From: Corythucha ciliata
Lineage: Eukaryota > Arthropoda > Insecta > Hemiptera > Tingidae
NCBI GenBank assembly: GCA_038030265.1
Contig: CM075937.1
Coordinates: 19,468,001 to 19,532,000 of the forward strand
Reading direction: 5' to 3'
DNA: 64,000 nt
In this document: in pieces, positions 42,078 through 51,051 of the stretch
Layout of the letters: every line of letters begins with the position of its first letter
How positions within the stretch are numbered: position 1 is the first letter of the stretch
The notes under the pieces: model-generated
The model's input: the letters and a program-made list of their open reading frames with translations, nothing else
Database searches by the model: none
What the model was told of the DNA's origin: nothing
Position numbers and translations under genes: made by a program

Positions 42078-42986
42078 TGTTGTATTGGTCTCGCGCCAAG
42101 GTATATAGACTACAGAGGTATGCTCCTAACTTTTTAGCCAATCATAATCATTCGCGCAATGACGTCATGGGGTTAGATCCATTTAAATCAGACGGTAGGT
42201 ATTTCATTAAAATATCACCGTCAGTATTCGTTACCAGGAAGAAATCCAAAATTTACATTTGTAAGTGACTGGAATCACTGCTAAAACTTGGGGAACAGGC
42301 CTCGACACGTGAGCGGAACGACTTTACACGGAATGACTTTACGTTAAAAATTGTTGGGAACAAGTTTACAAAAAAAGTAGCGGCTGGAACGAGCTTTCAT
42401 GCGCCCGATGAATGAAATATGAACATGACTTTCGGTCATAAAATAGGTGTGGGAGTATTATAATTGCAAGGTATGCTTCCTTACAATTAAACAATGAAAT
42501 AATAATTCAACACTTTGAATTACTTACCCCACCGATACGAGAGGTGATGTAAATCCAAAGAAATTCCTAACAGTAGTCTGGTTTCGGGTAAAACAATCAC
42601 TATATTATTAAAAATAGGCTATAACAAAGCTATGCAAATATAGTAAGCTGGGTGAATGTGATGAACAAGGCAAAAACAAACCAAGCAAGACTAAAAAACA
42701 CAGTGACAGAAAGGGCCCACGAGTGCGATAACATCACAATTTTATAAGAACCTCTCACCTCATCTCAAGTCTAACCCGGGTGACGTAACGGTTGCCAAGG
42801 GGTAGCCCCTAGATACGAGCATACCTCTGTAGTCTATATACCTTGGTCTCGCGCCATAAGCTTATGGTAAGGTTAAGTGACGGTTTCATAGAAGAAGGTT
42901 CTTTTATCTGTTCTGGAGTTGTGGCTTAATAAATGTGTTCAATCTTGGCATTCAGCATAAATGTTCATTTCCCTTCGAACATAACA
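42078..42986 (+). repeat. gypsy V 5' LTR, interrupted
   Basis: LTR sequence at 42078-42098 (TGTTGTATTGGTCTCGCGCC) and 42857-42986 (AAGCTTATGG ... CATAACA). The middle is a 745 bp insertion plus a 13 bp repeat. The LTR has CTTAATAAATGTG near its end, a likely polyadenylation signal. Confidence 0.92.
42099..42843. mobile_element. 745 bp inverted-repeat element with 13 bp duplication
   Basis: Starts AGGTATATAGACTACAGAGG and ends with its exact complement; the inverted repeats are perfect for about 27 bases (to ATGCTC). TGGTCTCGCGCCA occurs immediately on both sides (42086-42098, 42844-42856) but once in the 3' LTR. A 13 bp duplication is long for a DNA transposon with such ends. No transposase frame is seen. 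Confidence 0.88.
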
Positions 42987-42988
42987 TT

Positions 42989-42998
42989 TGGCGACGAG
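42989..42998 (+). promoter_or_regulatory. gypsy V candidate primer binding site
   Basis: TGGCGACGAG two bases after the LTR. TGGCGAC-type sites in gypsy elements pair with serine tRNA; assignment is inference. Confidence 0.6.
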
Positions 42999-43028
42999 TA
43001 TTTTCGTGCCAATGCGTGTGTCTAAACG

Positions 43029-44348
43029 CACTGGGAAAAAGAGTCGGTTCCGGAACTCGGTTGAAACAGTATTCTCGGTTGAAACAGTAGTTTCAACCGT
43101 TAAACTTGACCGTGAAAAATAAACGTCATACTGTTAAAGACGGCTCCAACAGTTATTTGTTCGGTTAAGAGTGCAAACAACCGTCAAAAAGACTCTTTTA
43201 CCGTGTATTTAACAGACTTTTCTACACTTTCACGTGCTTAACCGTACAAACAAAGTCGGTTGAGCTGAAAACTTGTCGCCCAGCCGGTGTGAATAACGGT
43301 AAAACCGAGGTGAATGACCGTGTAACCGAGTTTAATAACGGTAAAACCGAGTTGAATGACGGTAAAACCGAGCGAAGTGACGGTAAAGCAGAATTTAATG
43401 ACGGTGAATTGAAATGACGGTGGTGAATTTTCTACTTATTGTTTTGTACTATGTTTGAATATATTTCATGTTTCTTCTTTCACGACTTCTTCGCATGTGA
43501 ACTAAAATTTACGTTCATCCCATTTCCAATTTTAATCTTTTTTGACCAATAACAGAATTTCAGAACACTCACTTTCACGGTAACTCAAATTTTTTTTTAG
43601 GGTCTCAAACGGGCCACAAGAAAGGCTGAACCGAGCGTCGAGAGAAATCAGGATTTGAAATGGAAATTTAATCTGCGGTTTACCTCTGAAGCTCGGCTCA
43701 ACCATTTTTTGCGGCAAATTTGGCCGTAAAGAATCAGTAAGGCTAACCGTGAAAAGTGGAAGCATGCCGACGGTAGCATGTACCGTTATGTCACGGTTGA
43801 CACCAGACTCAAGACGGTGTTTCTTAACCGAGTAGAGATACCTACGTGTTTTACCGTTGAGTAACCGTTGATGCAACCGTCATGACAGTAGAATTTTACC
43901 GTTTTTTTTCTGCTGATGCTACCGTATAATATCCAAAATTCGGTTCGCCACTACCGTAATCACACTGTTGGACTAACCGCCTGACACGGCTGTGATTACC
44001 GAGTATACGGTCAGCTTTCACCGATGTTAGACAGTTGCTGTAACAGACAAGGGAGTTGTGGGTCGGAAGAATCTACCGTAAAGTAACGGTTAGAGTTAAC
44101 CGTCTAGTGACGGTTCATTCAACAGATGTCTCAACTGACTGGGATCATGTGTTTAACCGTGTTTGTGGCTTGACCGTCAGACTCGGTTGCAAACATTTTA
44201 CCGACAACATGCGTTAACCGAGTCAAGACGTGCATTCAACCGTATCAAGCTTGTCGGTTGACATTACAGACTCGTGACGGTTGCAAACATTTTACCGAGA
44301 TTTCTCGGTTAAAATTAACCGAGAAAGTGCCTCTTTTTTTTCCCAGTG
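43029..44348. mobile_element. CACTG-ended element packed with ACGGT/ACCGT motifs
   Basis: Ends CACTGGGAAAAA and, inverted, TTTTTTTTCCCAGTG, with CG on both sides. The 1320 bp interior carries dozens of ACCGT/ACGGT/AACCG motifs in both orientations, including a local ~21 bp tandem repeat (AATGACGGTAAAACCGAG) at 43270-43430. CACTR ends plus many subterminal motifs point to a non-autonomous CACTA/EnSpm-like element. It sits in the untranslated leader, 15 bases before the gag ATG. Confidence 0.75.
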
Positions 44349-44363
44349 CGCGAGTACGAGAAA

Positions 44364-45647
44364 ATGGGACGTAAGAAAACGTCGCGATCGTCATCGGTAG
44401 TACCCGACGGAACAAACAACGCCAAAGAACTGGACCAGGGTCTTACACGTCGAGTCGGAGTCATTGGAAGCATTCTGCCCTTCGAAGAAGGTGCGGAACC
44501 GTTCGAAAATTACTTTGAAAGGTTGGAGGCGTTCTTCGCACTCAATAAGTTATCGGAAGAAGAGAAAATTTCTTCGCTGAAAGTGCTAACCGGCCCGTCG
44601 TTATACAAGGTACTTAAAAACGTCGTTGCTCCCCGTAAGCCAACGGATCTATCCTATGAAGAAATAAAAGTTGCCCTTCGAAGTCATTTCTGTTCTGCTA
44701 AGTGCGAAATAGCAGAAACGTACAAGTTTCACAAGTGCATACAACGTCAAGATGAAAGCGTTCAAGAGTACATCGTAGCGCTCAAACAAAAAGCAGAATC
44801 ATGCAACTTCAAGGGGGGAGTTGATCCCGCGCGCTGCGGGATCGTCGGGCTTCGACATGAGAAAATCGTCAAACGTCTGATCGGTGAATCGTCGTTAACT
44901 TTCCACGAAACGTGCCAAATCGCCCTCAATATGGAAGCGCGGGAGTTGATTAACACGTCTCAGGCTACAATCGCGAATGCCCCTCCCGAAGTAAAGGAAA
45001 GCGACTGTTTTCGGGTCGGTCCGGCACGGCGCACCGACCGTGGCAGGAGGCAATGGAACTCCACTCAATCTTTCAAGGGCCCACCACAGAACAACTCCAG
45101 GCGTACTTCTACTTTCACCGGCGTTTCGTCATCGCAGTGTGGACGTTGTGGCAGCAAGTATCATCCGTCCTCCACATGTCCAGCTCTTCGGTGGTCCTGC
45201 TTCACCTGTGGGAAACAAGGGCATACTTCGAGGGTGTGTCGTCGACGAGCGGGAATTTCAACGGTCTTCAGCTGTGATCGGGTCCAAAATGAGTCAGAGG
45301 TGAGTAGCCCTTTGATGGTTCAAGTTAAAATTAATCCAACTGGACCCGCGGTCTCTTTCGAGGTTGACACAGGTACAGTTCTTTCAATCATTCCCCATTC
45401 GATTTTCAAAAACGTGTGCTCACATCTACGTTTGTCCCCCTCCCGACACATTCTCAAGTCTGCAAAAAATGAAAGGATTCACGTTGTAGGTTTGGCTCAT
45501 TTAAAGTCTGTGGAACTGAACGCCTGGGAGTTTCATAATTTACCACTTGTCGTAACTGAGTCCACAGTTCTAAGGCCTTTACTGGGAAGAGATTGGTTAG
45601 ATGCGATCAATTCAGAATGGCGCGCAAAAATAGTGACTGGTAGTTAA
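44364..45647 (+). CDS. gag: gypsy V Gag with two zinc knuckles and protease
   Basis: 427 open codons from ATG 44364. Capsid region with FENYFERLEAFFALN, LRSHFCSAKCEIAE, QRQDESVQEYIVALKQKAE; a basic linker; two CCHC knuckles, CGRCGSKYHPSSTC and CFTCGKQGHTSRVC; then retropepsin with FEVDTGTVLSIIP (active Asp; Thr follows DTG) and LLGRDWL near the end. Gag binds RNA and assembles particles; the protease cleaves the polyprotein. The frame ends at 45647, before RT. The CACTG element upstream adds a GTG-start extension that is not real. Confidence 0.93.
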   Translation: MGRKKTSRSSSVVPDGTNNAKELDQGLTRRVGVIGSILPFEEGAEPFENYFERLEAFFALNKLSEEEKISSLKVLTGPSLYKVLKNVVAPRKPTDLSYEEIKVALRSHFCSAKCEIAETYKFHKCIQRQDESVQEYIVALKQKAESCNFKGGVDPARCGIVGLRHEKIVKRLIGESSLTFHETCQIALNMEARELINTSQATIANAPPEVKESDCFRVGPARRTDRGRRQWNSTQSFKGPPQNNSRRTSTFTGVSSSQCGRCGSKYHPSSTCPALRWSCFTCGKQGHTSRVCRRRAGISTVFSCDRVQNESEVSSPLMVQVKINPTGPAVSFEVDTGTVLSIIPHSIFKNVCSHLRLSPSRHILKSAKNERIHVVGLAHLKSVELNAWEFHNLPLVVTESTVLRPLLGRDWLDAINSEWRAKIVTGS

Positions 45648-46629
45648 ATATTAATAAAATTGAGAATAATTGTTCACAAGGTGATAATTTTTTATCATAC
45701 TTCAAACAGCAATTTCCAAAAGTTTTTGACGTCGAAAATAAAGATCCGATCGTCGGATTTGAAGCTCAAATCAATTTGAAAGAAAACGAGTCACCGGTTT
45801 TTCACAAAGCGTACATTATTCCTTGCTCTGAGGACAGTAGTAGAAGAGGAATTCAAAAGTCTCCAGGATCAGGGAATTCTGACAAAGATCCCACAAAGTC
45901 AGTGGGCGTCTCCCATTGTACGTGTCCTTAAAAAGAGTGGAGGCATTCGGCTGTGTGCCAATTTTAAGAACACTCTCAACCCTCAAATCCGTCTCGATCA
46001 CTACCCATTACCCTTAATTGAGGATATTTTTCAAAAATTGGAGGGGTGCACAGTCTTTTGTCGGATTGATCTGAAGAACGCGTATCTTCAATTGAAATTT
46101 AAAGAAGAGTGCAAAGAATTATTTACTATCAACACTCATGTCGGATTATTCCAATATTCGCGCTTGGCTTTCGGGGTATCGGCGGCACCTTTCGTTTTTC
46201 AATCAGTGGTAGATCGAGTTATCGAGGGTATTCGAAATCGTCAGCCTATTTAGATGATATTATTTGTGGGGGCATGAGTGTAGAAGAGTGTAAGTCAACC
46301 GTAGAATCAGTTCTCGCGCGACTAAACTCGCACAACATAAAAATCAATGAGGCAAAATGTGTCTGGTTTCGTTCCGAAATTGATTATCTTGGGTTTCACC
46401 TGGACTGCTCAGGCTTGCACCCGAATAAGGAAAAGATTGAGGCTATCAAGTCTGCTCCAGCTCCAAGAACGTCACAGAGCTGAAAGCCTATTTAGGATTA
46501 CTGAATTTTTTCCATAAATTTCTCAAATGCCCAGTGCAAATTCTAGAACCTTTGCATAATCTACAACGCAAAGACGTACCTTAGGAATGGACGCCCTCCT
46601 GCCAGAAGGCTTTTGAGGAAACCAAAGTA
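45648..46629 (+). pseudogene. pol: gypsy V reverse transcriptase, frameshifted
   Basis: Pieces in order: FKQQFPKVFD (45690), FCRIDLKNAYLQL (46060; first Asp), RLAFGVSAAPFVFQ, then after a one-base shift near 46235 AYLDDIICGG (YxDD) and INEAKCVWFRSEIDYLGF. From 46484 the connection region (LKAYLGLLNFFHKFL) is in a third frame with a TAG near 46585. Inactive. Confidence 0.9.
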
Positions 46630-47570
46630 ATGCTGTCCGAAAAGTCTTTATTAGTTCTTTTTAACCCTGATTTACCGATACGAATCACTAGTGACTGTAG
46701 TTCATACGGGGTGGGAGCAGTTCTGAGCCACGTGGTAGACGGTGAGGAACTGCCTGTGGCTTACGCTTCAGCCCCTCTCAACTCTGTACAAAGACAGTAT
46801 AGCCAACTCGACAAGGAAGCTTTGGCCATTATTTTCGGAGTGACGAAGTTCCAGAAGTATATACTTGGCAGAAAATTCCAATTGGTTACTGACCATGAAC
46901 CATTGAAATACATTTTCAACCCGTCGAAAACCTTTCCCCAATGGCTGCCTCCAGAGTGCAGAGATGGGCAGTTACACTTTCGCAATATGATTACGAGGTT
47001 GTATACAGAAAGGGGAAATCGATCTGTCACGCCGATGCACTCTCTCGGCTCCCTTTACCAGAAGAAGCGAGTCAGTTACATTGCAACCATCTAGATCTGG
47101 GATTTGAAGAAAACCTCTTGTGCTTCAAAGATGTAGCTCAAGAAACCATGAAAGATCCAACGCCGCAGTCAGTTTTCCAATATGTCAATACTGGTTGGAC
47201 GGAAAAGCATAAGTTAAACTCGGAATTACATGTTTATTTCAAATTCAGGAATGCCTTGTCGAGTAATAATGGCTGTTTAATCAATGGAAACCGGGAAATC
47301 ATCCCCCAGTCTCTCCGGTCAAAAGTTTTGCAGACAATCCACAAGGATCACCAGGGCATAGTTCTCAGCAAAATGCTGGCTAGGTCCTTTGTTCGGTGGC
47401 CGGATGTAGATGACGACATCACTAGGATGGCTCAATGCTGTGAACCATGCCAGCTTCTACAAAATAACGACAATCAAAAATTTACTTAGCTCTTCCTAAG
47501 TCCCATCGTCCTTGGTCGAGAATTCACGTGGATTTTCTTCACGTCAATCAAAAAAAAATTTGTCTGATAG
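46630..47570 (+). pseudogene. pol: gypsy V RNase H and integrase N-terminus
   Basis: RNase H: ITSDCSSYGVGAVL, YASAPLNSVQRQYSQLDKEAL and TDHEPL in the first frame; a shift near 46935; then VYRKGKSICHADALSRLP. Integrase zinc-binding region: HKDHQGIV ... RSFVRWPDVDDDI ... CCEPCQLLQ. The start of the core (SRIHVDFLHVN) ends at the 1.1 kb insertion. Confidence 0.9.
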
Positions 47571-48677
47571 TTTTTTTTTTGTTTTTTTTTTACCTCCACT
47601 ATCCAAGAGCAGGGGCATGGCACACGCCCCAGGCACGGAATCCTAAGTGGATTATTGTGCCGCTCTTGGATCGGTTGATCTAGTCTCTAGAATCCCTCTC
47701 ACCGTATGAGGTTGAGGAGGTCCTCAGCTAGAGTCTCGCTGGCCGGAACATATCAGGCGTGTGAAGCCCGAAAATGCTGATCCTGCGAAGATAGCTCTCT
47801 CCTCTTAATAAGGTTAGAGGTCGTCGCTTCTTAGAAGCGATAAGAGATAATCGCTAACTGGACCCTTGAGCACGAGAGTGACAAGGATGACGAGCTAGCG
47901 CGCGCCGAGTGTGTTGCACTCGAAGAGATAAGCCCCTGCACCGGGGTGTGTTCTTTAGAACGGCCCGCCAAGGGTGTGTTTTTTAAAACTCCCCTCGGCG
48001 GGTGTGCTCCTTAGAACTGCCCTCCACAGGTACGTCCCTGGTCCCATCAATGTCCTGTTGGACATGTACCACCTCGGTGGTATCCATGGACGGAGCAGCC
48101 GGTGACTGCGGCGTTCACGGAAGGTTATCTGAGCTCCCTCCGAGTTCTTCATATAAACTTCTGGGTGAGCCCTTCAAGGTCCCGCCAGAAGCCAGGGTAA
48201 TATAAGTCCACCGCCGGCAGAGCCCTGCATGCCGTAAGCGCCGAGGCCTGCGGTAAGCCTATTACACCAGGGGATCGGCTGGTGCCCTGGGGGTCCGTTC
48301 AAAGCACACTTTGCCCCCTGTGCCATGCAGACCTTAGGTACGGACCAAACACCTTGCCTTGAGGGGGGGGGAGGAATAGCTAGAGGAGGTAGGAGACGCC
48401 ACCCCCTTCTGTCCCGGACTCAGGACAGCCCCTAACCCGTTGTTTGTCCACGGGGTCGTATTCGGCCCCCATGTCCAATGGGTGTGTCCGATAACGGACT
48501 CCCCACCGCACACGGTGCGCCTTATTCGGACCCAACCCACCATCGCGCCGTATCAAGGAGCGGGTCGGCCCAATGGTGGGGTCCCCCATCCGCAACCCGG
48601 GGGACGCGCCCGATAGGGGAAACGAACCCCGTGAAAGGTTTGAAGCCATTCACACGGATCAAGTCCGTCATGGGTTT
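47571..48677 (-). mobile_element. 1.1 kb retroinsert (minus) in the gypsy V integrase
   Basis: TCTGATAG lies on both sides (47563-47570, 48678-48685). The left end is an interrupted poly-T run, i.e. a poly-A tail on the minus strand, so this is a reverse-oriented non-LTR insertion. It is GC-rich unlike its surroundings. I recognise no protein. A ~30 bp unit with GGTGTGTTCTTTAGAA...GCCCGCC occurs three times at 47945-48030. It could be a LINE 5' region, a SINE-like or a processed RNA. Confidence 0.75.
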
Positions 48678-49090
48678 TCTGATAGTGGACGAGTACAGTA
48701 AGTTCAGGCTGTTATTATGAGCACGACGGGCGCCAGATCAGTGATCGTACAATTAGTAACCGTGTTTTCACGTTTCGGATTTCCAAGTACGGCCCGCTAT
48801 TTTCATCCGCCGAATTCAAAGCGTTTATGGAAAAAAATAAGGTTCAGCACATTCTATCACCACCCTACCATCCTCCGAGTAACGGCCTAGCTGAAAGACT
48901 GGTGCAAGTGGTTAAAAAAACAATCAAAAAACACATTTTTTCGGGTAAGTTCATCGTCAGACTCAGAGAAGGCTCCCGATAATGTTGAAAATGTGAATTC
49001 TAGGTATCCCACGGGAAAGAGACAGCGGATCAATGAGAGTATTTTACGAAAATCCTCGAGAATACCAAGACCTACAAAGCGCTACTCCCT
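48678..49090 (+). pseudogene. pol: gypsy V integrase core and end
   Basis: Continues the core after the insertion: FLIVDEYSKF, then in shifting frames VIVQLVTVFSRFGFPS, FMEKNKVQHILSPPYHPPSNGLAERLVQVVK (catalytic Glu region). Stops follow; the second catalytic Asp region is garbled near 48790. Confidence 0.82.
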
Positions 49091-49181
49091 ATTAGTTGAT
49101 GGTGCGGGATGATTATTATTTCATTTCCATTGTTATTATTTTTTTACATTGTAAAGGTTGTAGAAAGACGGGGTACAGTTG

Positions 49182-49649
49182 ATATAGTTATGAATAAAAA
49201 GGCAAAAACACCCGTCGAAGTCTTCAATTATTTATTTTCGCCTACTTTCGCTATGCTCCTAGCATCCTCAGGGCTCCAAAGTCCGAAGTGTTAAAAAGTT
49301 CCAGGCCGTTAAAAACAAAAGGCTCACATTATAAACACACCTGATGTATAAATGAGAGACCTTGTTAAATAATTAAAACCATTTTAAAAACCCACAATTA
49401 ACGAAATTAAATGAAGCAATTAAAACCCCCTCCCCCCATGACAAATTAGGTTAACAAAGCTTTGAACAAGGTCTCTCATTTATACATCAGGTGTGTTTAG
49501 AATGTGAGCCTTTTGATTTTAACGGCCTGGAACTTTTTAACATTTCGGACTTTGGCGCCCTGAGGATGCTAGGAGCATAGCGAAAGTAGGCGAAAATAAA
49601 TAATTGAAGACTTCGACGGGTGTTTTTGTCTTTTTATTCATAACTATAT
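49182..49649. mobile_element. 468 bp foldback element before the gypsy V 3' LTR
   Basis: Arms of about 185 bases are near-perfect complements: ATATAGTTATGAATAAAAAG / CTTTTTATTCATAACTATAT, ACACCCGTCGAAGTC, GCATCCTCAGGGC, GAGAGACCTTGTT. The ~95 base loop contains a C-rich run. TA or ATAT could be duplicated at the ends. No coding. Confidence 0.85.
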
Positions 49650-49717
49650 TTATTTTTTTTACTGTTATTAATTTATTTTCCTTTTGTTGTATTTTTAATA
49701 TGATGATTATAATTTTT

Positions 49718-49732
49718 CAAGGGGGAAGATAA
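49718..49732 (+). promoter_or_regulatory. gypsy V polypurine tract
   Basis: CAAGGGGGAAGATAA directly before the 3' LTR (TGTTGTATTGG). Confidence 0.7.
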
Positions 49733-49882
49733 TGTTGTATTGGTCTCGCGCCAAAAGCTTATGATAAAGTTAAGTGACGTTTCATAGAAGAAGGTTGTTT
49801 GATCTGTTCTGGAGTTTTGGCTTAATAAATGTGTTCAGTCTTGGCATTCAGCATAAATGTTCATTTCCCTTCGAACATAACA
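49733..49882 (+). repeat. gypsy V 3' LTR
   Basis: 150 bp, TGTTGTATTGG ... CGAACATAACA, uninterrupted; contains TTAATAAATGTG. Matches the two halves of the 5' LTR with about eight differences. Confidence 0.93.
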
Positions 49883-49892
49883 CCGTGAAATC

Positions 49893-50178
49893 AAGGTGAC
49901 TAATCTTTACTATAGGTGCCGCAGATTTCCCCCTGCCCATTGGGTGGGAGGAGTGGAGACTCACGTCACCAGCAGTCCTTTGCTCCCGATTGCTCACCCT
50001 AGAGCAGCAGAGCAAGTTAATTTTGAAATTGAAGTTTATGATTTCTCCAAAATCACAACCCAATAGCAATTAATAATGTACTGGGCCCAGCGCAAAGGCG
50101 GATGGAACTGCTCGTGACGTAGGTGAAGGACAGTAATGGCCGAAGATCTGCGGCACCTATAGAAAGTTTAGTCACCTT
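49893..50178. mobile_element. 286 bp MITE abutting gypsy V
   Basis: AAGGTGACTAA...ATAGGTGCCGCAGAT at the left is repeated inverted at the right (ATCTGCGGCACCTATAG...TTAGTCACCTT), about 33 bases with two differences. No clear target duplication. It begins six bases after the CCGTG duplication of gypsy V. Confidence 0.8.
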
Positions 50179-50199
50179 ACCTTGAAATTGTACTTTTCT

Positions 50200-51051
50200 C
50201 CTAGGGAGCAAAGTGTGAAACTATTTTGCGCCCTAGGTAACTTAGGGAGGCAATAGTATATTGTGTACCTAGGGAGGAAAGTGTCACTTTTTTGACCGAG
50301 AGAAGATGGATAGCCCGAGGCGCAGACGACGAAAAAGCACTTTCCTCCAGTGGTTCACATGCTATGTTTTTCGCCCAGAAGATGCAGGAATACAGGAAGT
50401 CTTACAGGAATATAGCAAGTCTTGCACTGATTCGTTTGCTTTTATCGCAATTGAAGGCGGCTTTCTGTCGTTCCGTCACTGTCACTTTCCATCATTATTG
50501 GTAAAGCTAGCTTTATTATTAACGTTTTCCGTCTTTTTGATTATTTTTTAACACCTTTGTCACCGAAAAGCACTAAAAATTAACCACAAATCACAACACA
50601 CACGGACCGCTACCGCTGCAAAAACCAAAACTCGACAAATGAGTGAAGTGAAGGCACATGAAGGTTATAAATTGATAACCACTAGGCACTAATCCGATGC
50701 GAGCCCGGTGGCATTTCGCGGCAGCCACTTTTTTTTACCTGGAAACTTACTTTTCTTACCTTTAATTTCTTGTTTTACCTAGGTTAGAAAAGTAAAACTT
50801 GGCCACCTCATTCGAGGGCGCCAAGTTGTCACTTTCCACCCTGAGGCGCGAAAAATATTTTGCTCCCTGTAAGCTTGATCACTTCATAAGTTATTTTGTT
50901 TTCCCCCTCCCTCAGTGCGAAAAAAAAAAATTGTGAACCTCGTCACGGGCAAAGTGTCTTTTCTAACCTCGCGAGATGTATGTCTGCCCTCGGCTTCGCC
51001 TCGGGCTATCCAACCTCCCTCGGTTAGAAAAGTTGCACTTTGCTCCCTAGG
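50200..51051. mobile_element. 852 bp inverted-repeat element
   Basis: CCTAGGGAGCAAAGTG at 50200 is matched by CACTTTGCTCCCTAGG at 51036-51051. A second pair (GATGGATAGCCCGAGGCG near 50307, CGCCTCGGGCTATCCA near 50997) extends the symmetry. CCTAGGGAGGAAAGTG-type motifs recur inside (50240, 50270). Two 70-80 codon frames have no recognisable features. Target duplication not seen. Confidence 0.7.

Larger units (their letters stand above)
42078..49882 (+). mobile_element. Ty3/gypsy retrotransposon V with both LTRs and four insertions
   Basis: The 5' LTR starts at 42078 and the 3' LTR ends at 49882; CCGTG flanks both (42073-42077, 49883-49887). Inside are gag-protease, a broken RT-RNase H-integrase, and insertions at 42099-42843, 43029-44348, 47571-48677 and 49182-49649. 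Subtracting the first restores the 5' LTR to 151 bp against 150 bp for the 3' LTR. About eight LTR differences suggest it is older than gypsy III. Confidence 0.92.

Noticed and set aside
44346..44363. Upstream GTG start for gypsy V gag
   Set aside because: Those codons lie at the right edge of the CACTG-ended insertion and include its terminus; ATG 44364 is the sensible start.
45040..45303. Overlapping frames inside gypsy V gag
   Set aside because: They are shadows of the zinc-knuckle region read in other frames.
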